Part shown: one piece after another, positions 5,592 through 5,823 of the stretch
Layout of the letters: every line of letters starts with the position of its first letter
Position numbering within the stretch: the first letter of the stretch is position 1
Source: Desulfobacterales bacterium
GTDB taxonomy: Bacteria; Desulfobacterota; Desulfobacteria; Desulfobacterales; Desulfosalsimonadaceae
DNA length: 5,823 bases
Reading direction: 5' to 3'
Assembly (NCBI GenBank): GCA_018334855.1
Contig: JAGXLE010000099.1
Span: forward strand, 1 to 5,823
Program-made: the position numbers and the translations under genes
The notes under the pieces: model-generated
Databases searched by the model: none
What the model was told of the DNA's origin: nothing
Seen by the model: only the letters and a program-made list of their open reading frames with translations

Positions 5592-5823
5592 CTAAAACCA
5601 GTTGCTGGTTTCTTCTGAAAGCTCATCGGCCTGGTTGACGACTTCCTCGACGGTTTCAGGAAAAACCTCTTTGCCGCCCAGGCTTATAACCACGTCATAA
5701 ACGGCCGGCCGGTTTTGCAGATGATAGAAGGCCGCCCTTAGTTCCTGGGACAATGTGCCGCCCGCACCGTATGATACGGCCCGGTTAAAAACAAGCACTC
5801 TTTTAGATGAGCCAAGCGTTTCT
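5592..5823 (-). CDS. porA: Pyruvate (2-oxoacid):ferredoxin oxidoreductase alpha subunit, C-terminal fragment (cut by window edge)
   Basis: Only the last 76 or so codons are in the window; the frame is open to the right edge, so the gene is truncated by the window and not by mutation. The visible part has the PorA C-terminal pattern: a strand SSKRVLVFNRAVSYGAGG, matching the 'VLDRAVSxGxGG' end of alpha subunits, then a helix (LSQELRAAFYHL), then VYDVVISLGGKEVFPETVEEV, matching the 'YGLGGRDVTPExIEEI' block. The GTG at 5798 is an internal valine, not a start. It ends TAG, 65 bases before porB. In four-subunit enzymes the gene order is often gamma-delta-alpha-beta, so the rest of porA and the gamma and ferredoxin-like delta genes may lie beyond the right edge. 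The alpha subunit contributes to TPP binding and substrate specificity, but those regions are not visible. Confidence 0.85.
   Translation of the reverse strand, partial: ETLGSSKRVLVFNRAVSYGAGGTLSQELRAAFYHLQNRPAVYDVVISLGGKEVFPETVEEVVNQADELSEETSNWF

Noticed and set aside
5796..5798. GTG as a start for a separate small gene at 5592-5798
   Set aside because: The frame continues upstream (ETLGSSKR) and the whole matches the PorA C-terminus, so this is an internal valine codon.

Overview
The window reads as ordinary, densely coding chromosomal DNA from an anaerobic Gram-negative bacterium, most plausibly a Desulfobacterota/deltaproteobacterial (sulfate-reducer-like) lineage. That placement is inference. 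It rests on a multisubunit pyruvate:ferredoxin-type oxidoreductase, a PilB/GspE-type secretion ATPase with a TPR extension, PilZ and class III cyclase signalling proteins, and mixed codon use at moderate GC. I see no RNA genes, insertion sequences, CRISPR arrays, phage genes or long repeats, and no gene-free stretch above about 65 bases.

Left half, plus strand (1-3837): three tightly packed genes. The first is a long PilB/GspE-family assembly ATPase whose reading frame is already open at base 1, so its N-terminus lies outside the window. A small PilZ-domain protein with intact c-di-GMP-binding motifs follows after 28 bases. Last is a two-TM membrane protein with a class III adenylate/guanylate cyclase domain, whose ATG overlaps the PilZ stop codon (ATGA). 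The spacing indicates one transcription unit that joins a pilus or secretion motor to a c-di-GMP receptor and a cyclic-nucleotide-producing enzyme.

Right half, minus strand (3816-5823): read from the right edge, the C-terminal end of a PorA-type alpha subunit, a complete PorB-type beta subunit (TPP plus one [4Fe-4S] cluster), and a TrmI-type tRNA m1A58 methyltransferase. They form a second apparent operon. The por genes make the enzyme that interconverts a 2-oxoacid (probably pyruvate) and its acyl-CoA with ferredoxin. The tRNA methyltransferase is a translation-related passenger.

The two operons converge, and the cyclase and tRNA methyltransferase coding regions overlap tail-to-tail by 22 bases. 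Every domain family here is known. The most interesting point is the ATPase-PilZ-cyclase arrangement, in which the ATPase's own MshEN-like domain looks degenerate while the adjacent PilZ protein keeps its nucleotide-binding residues.
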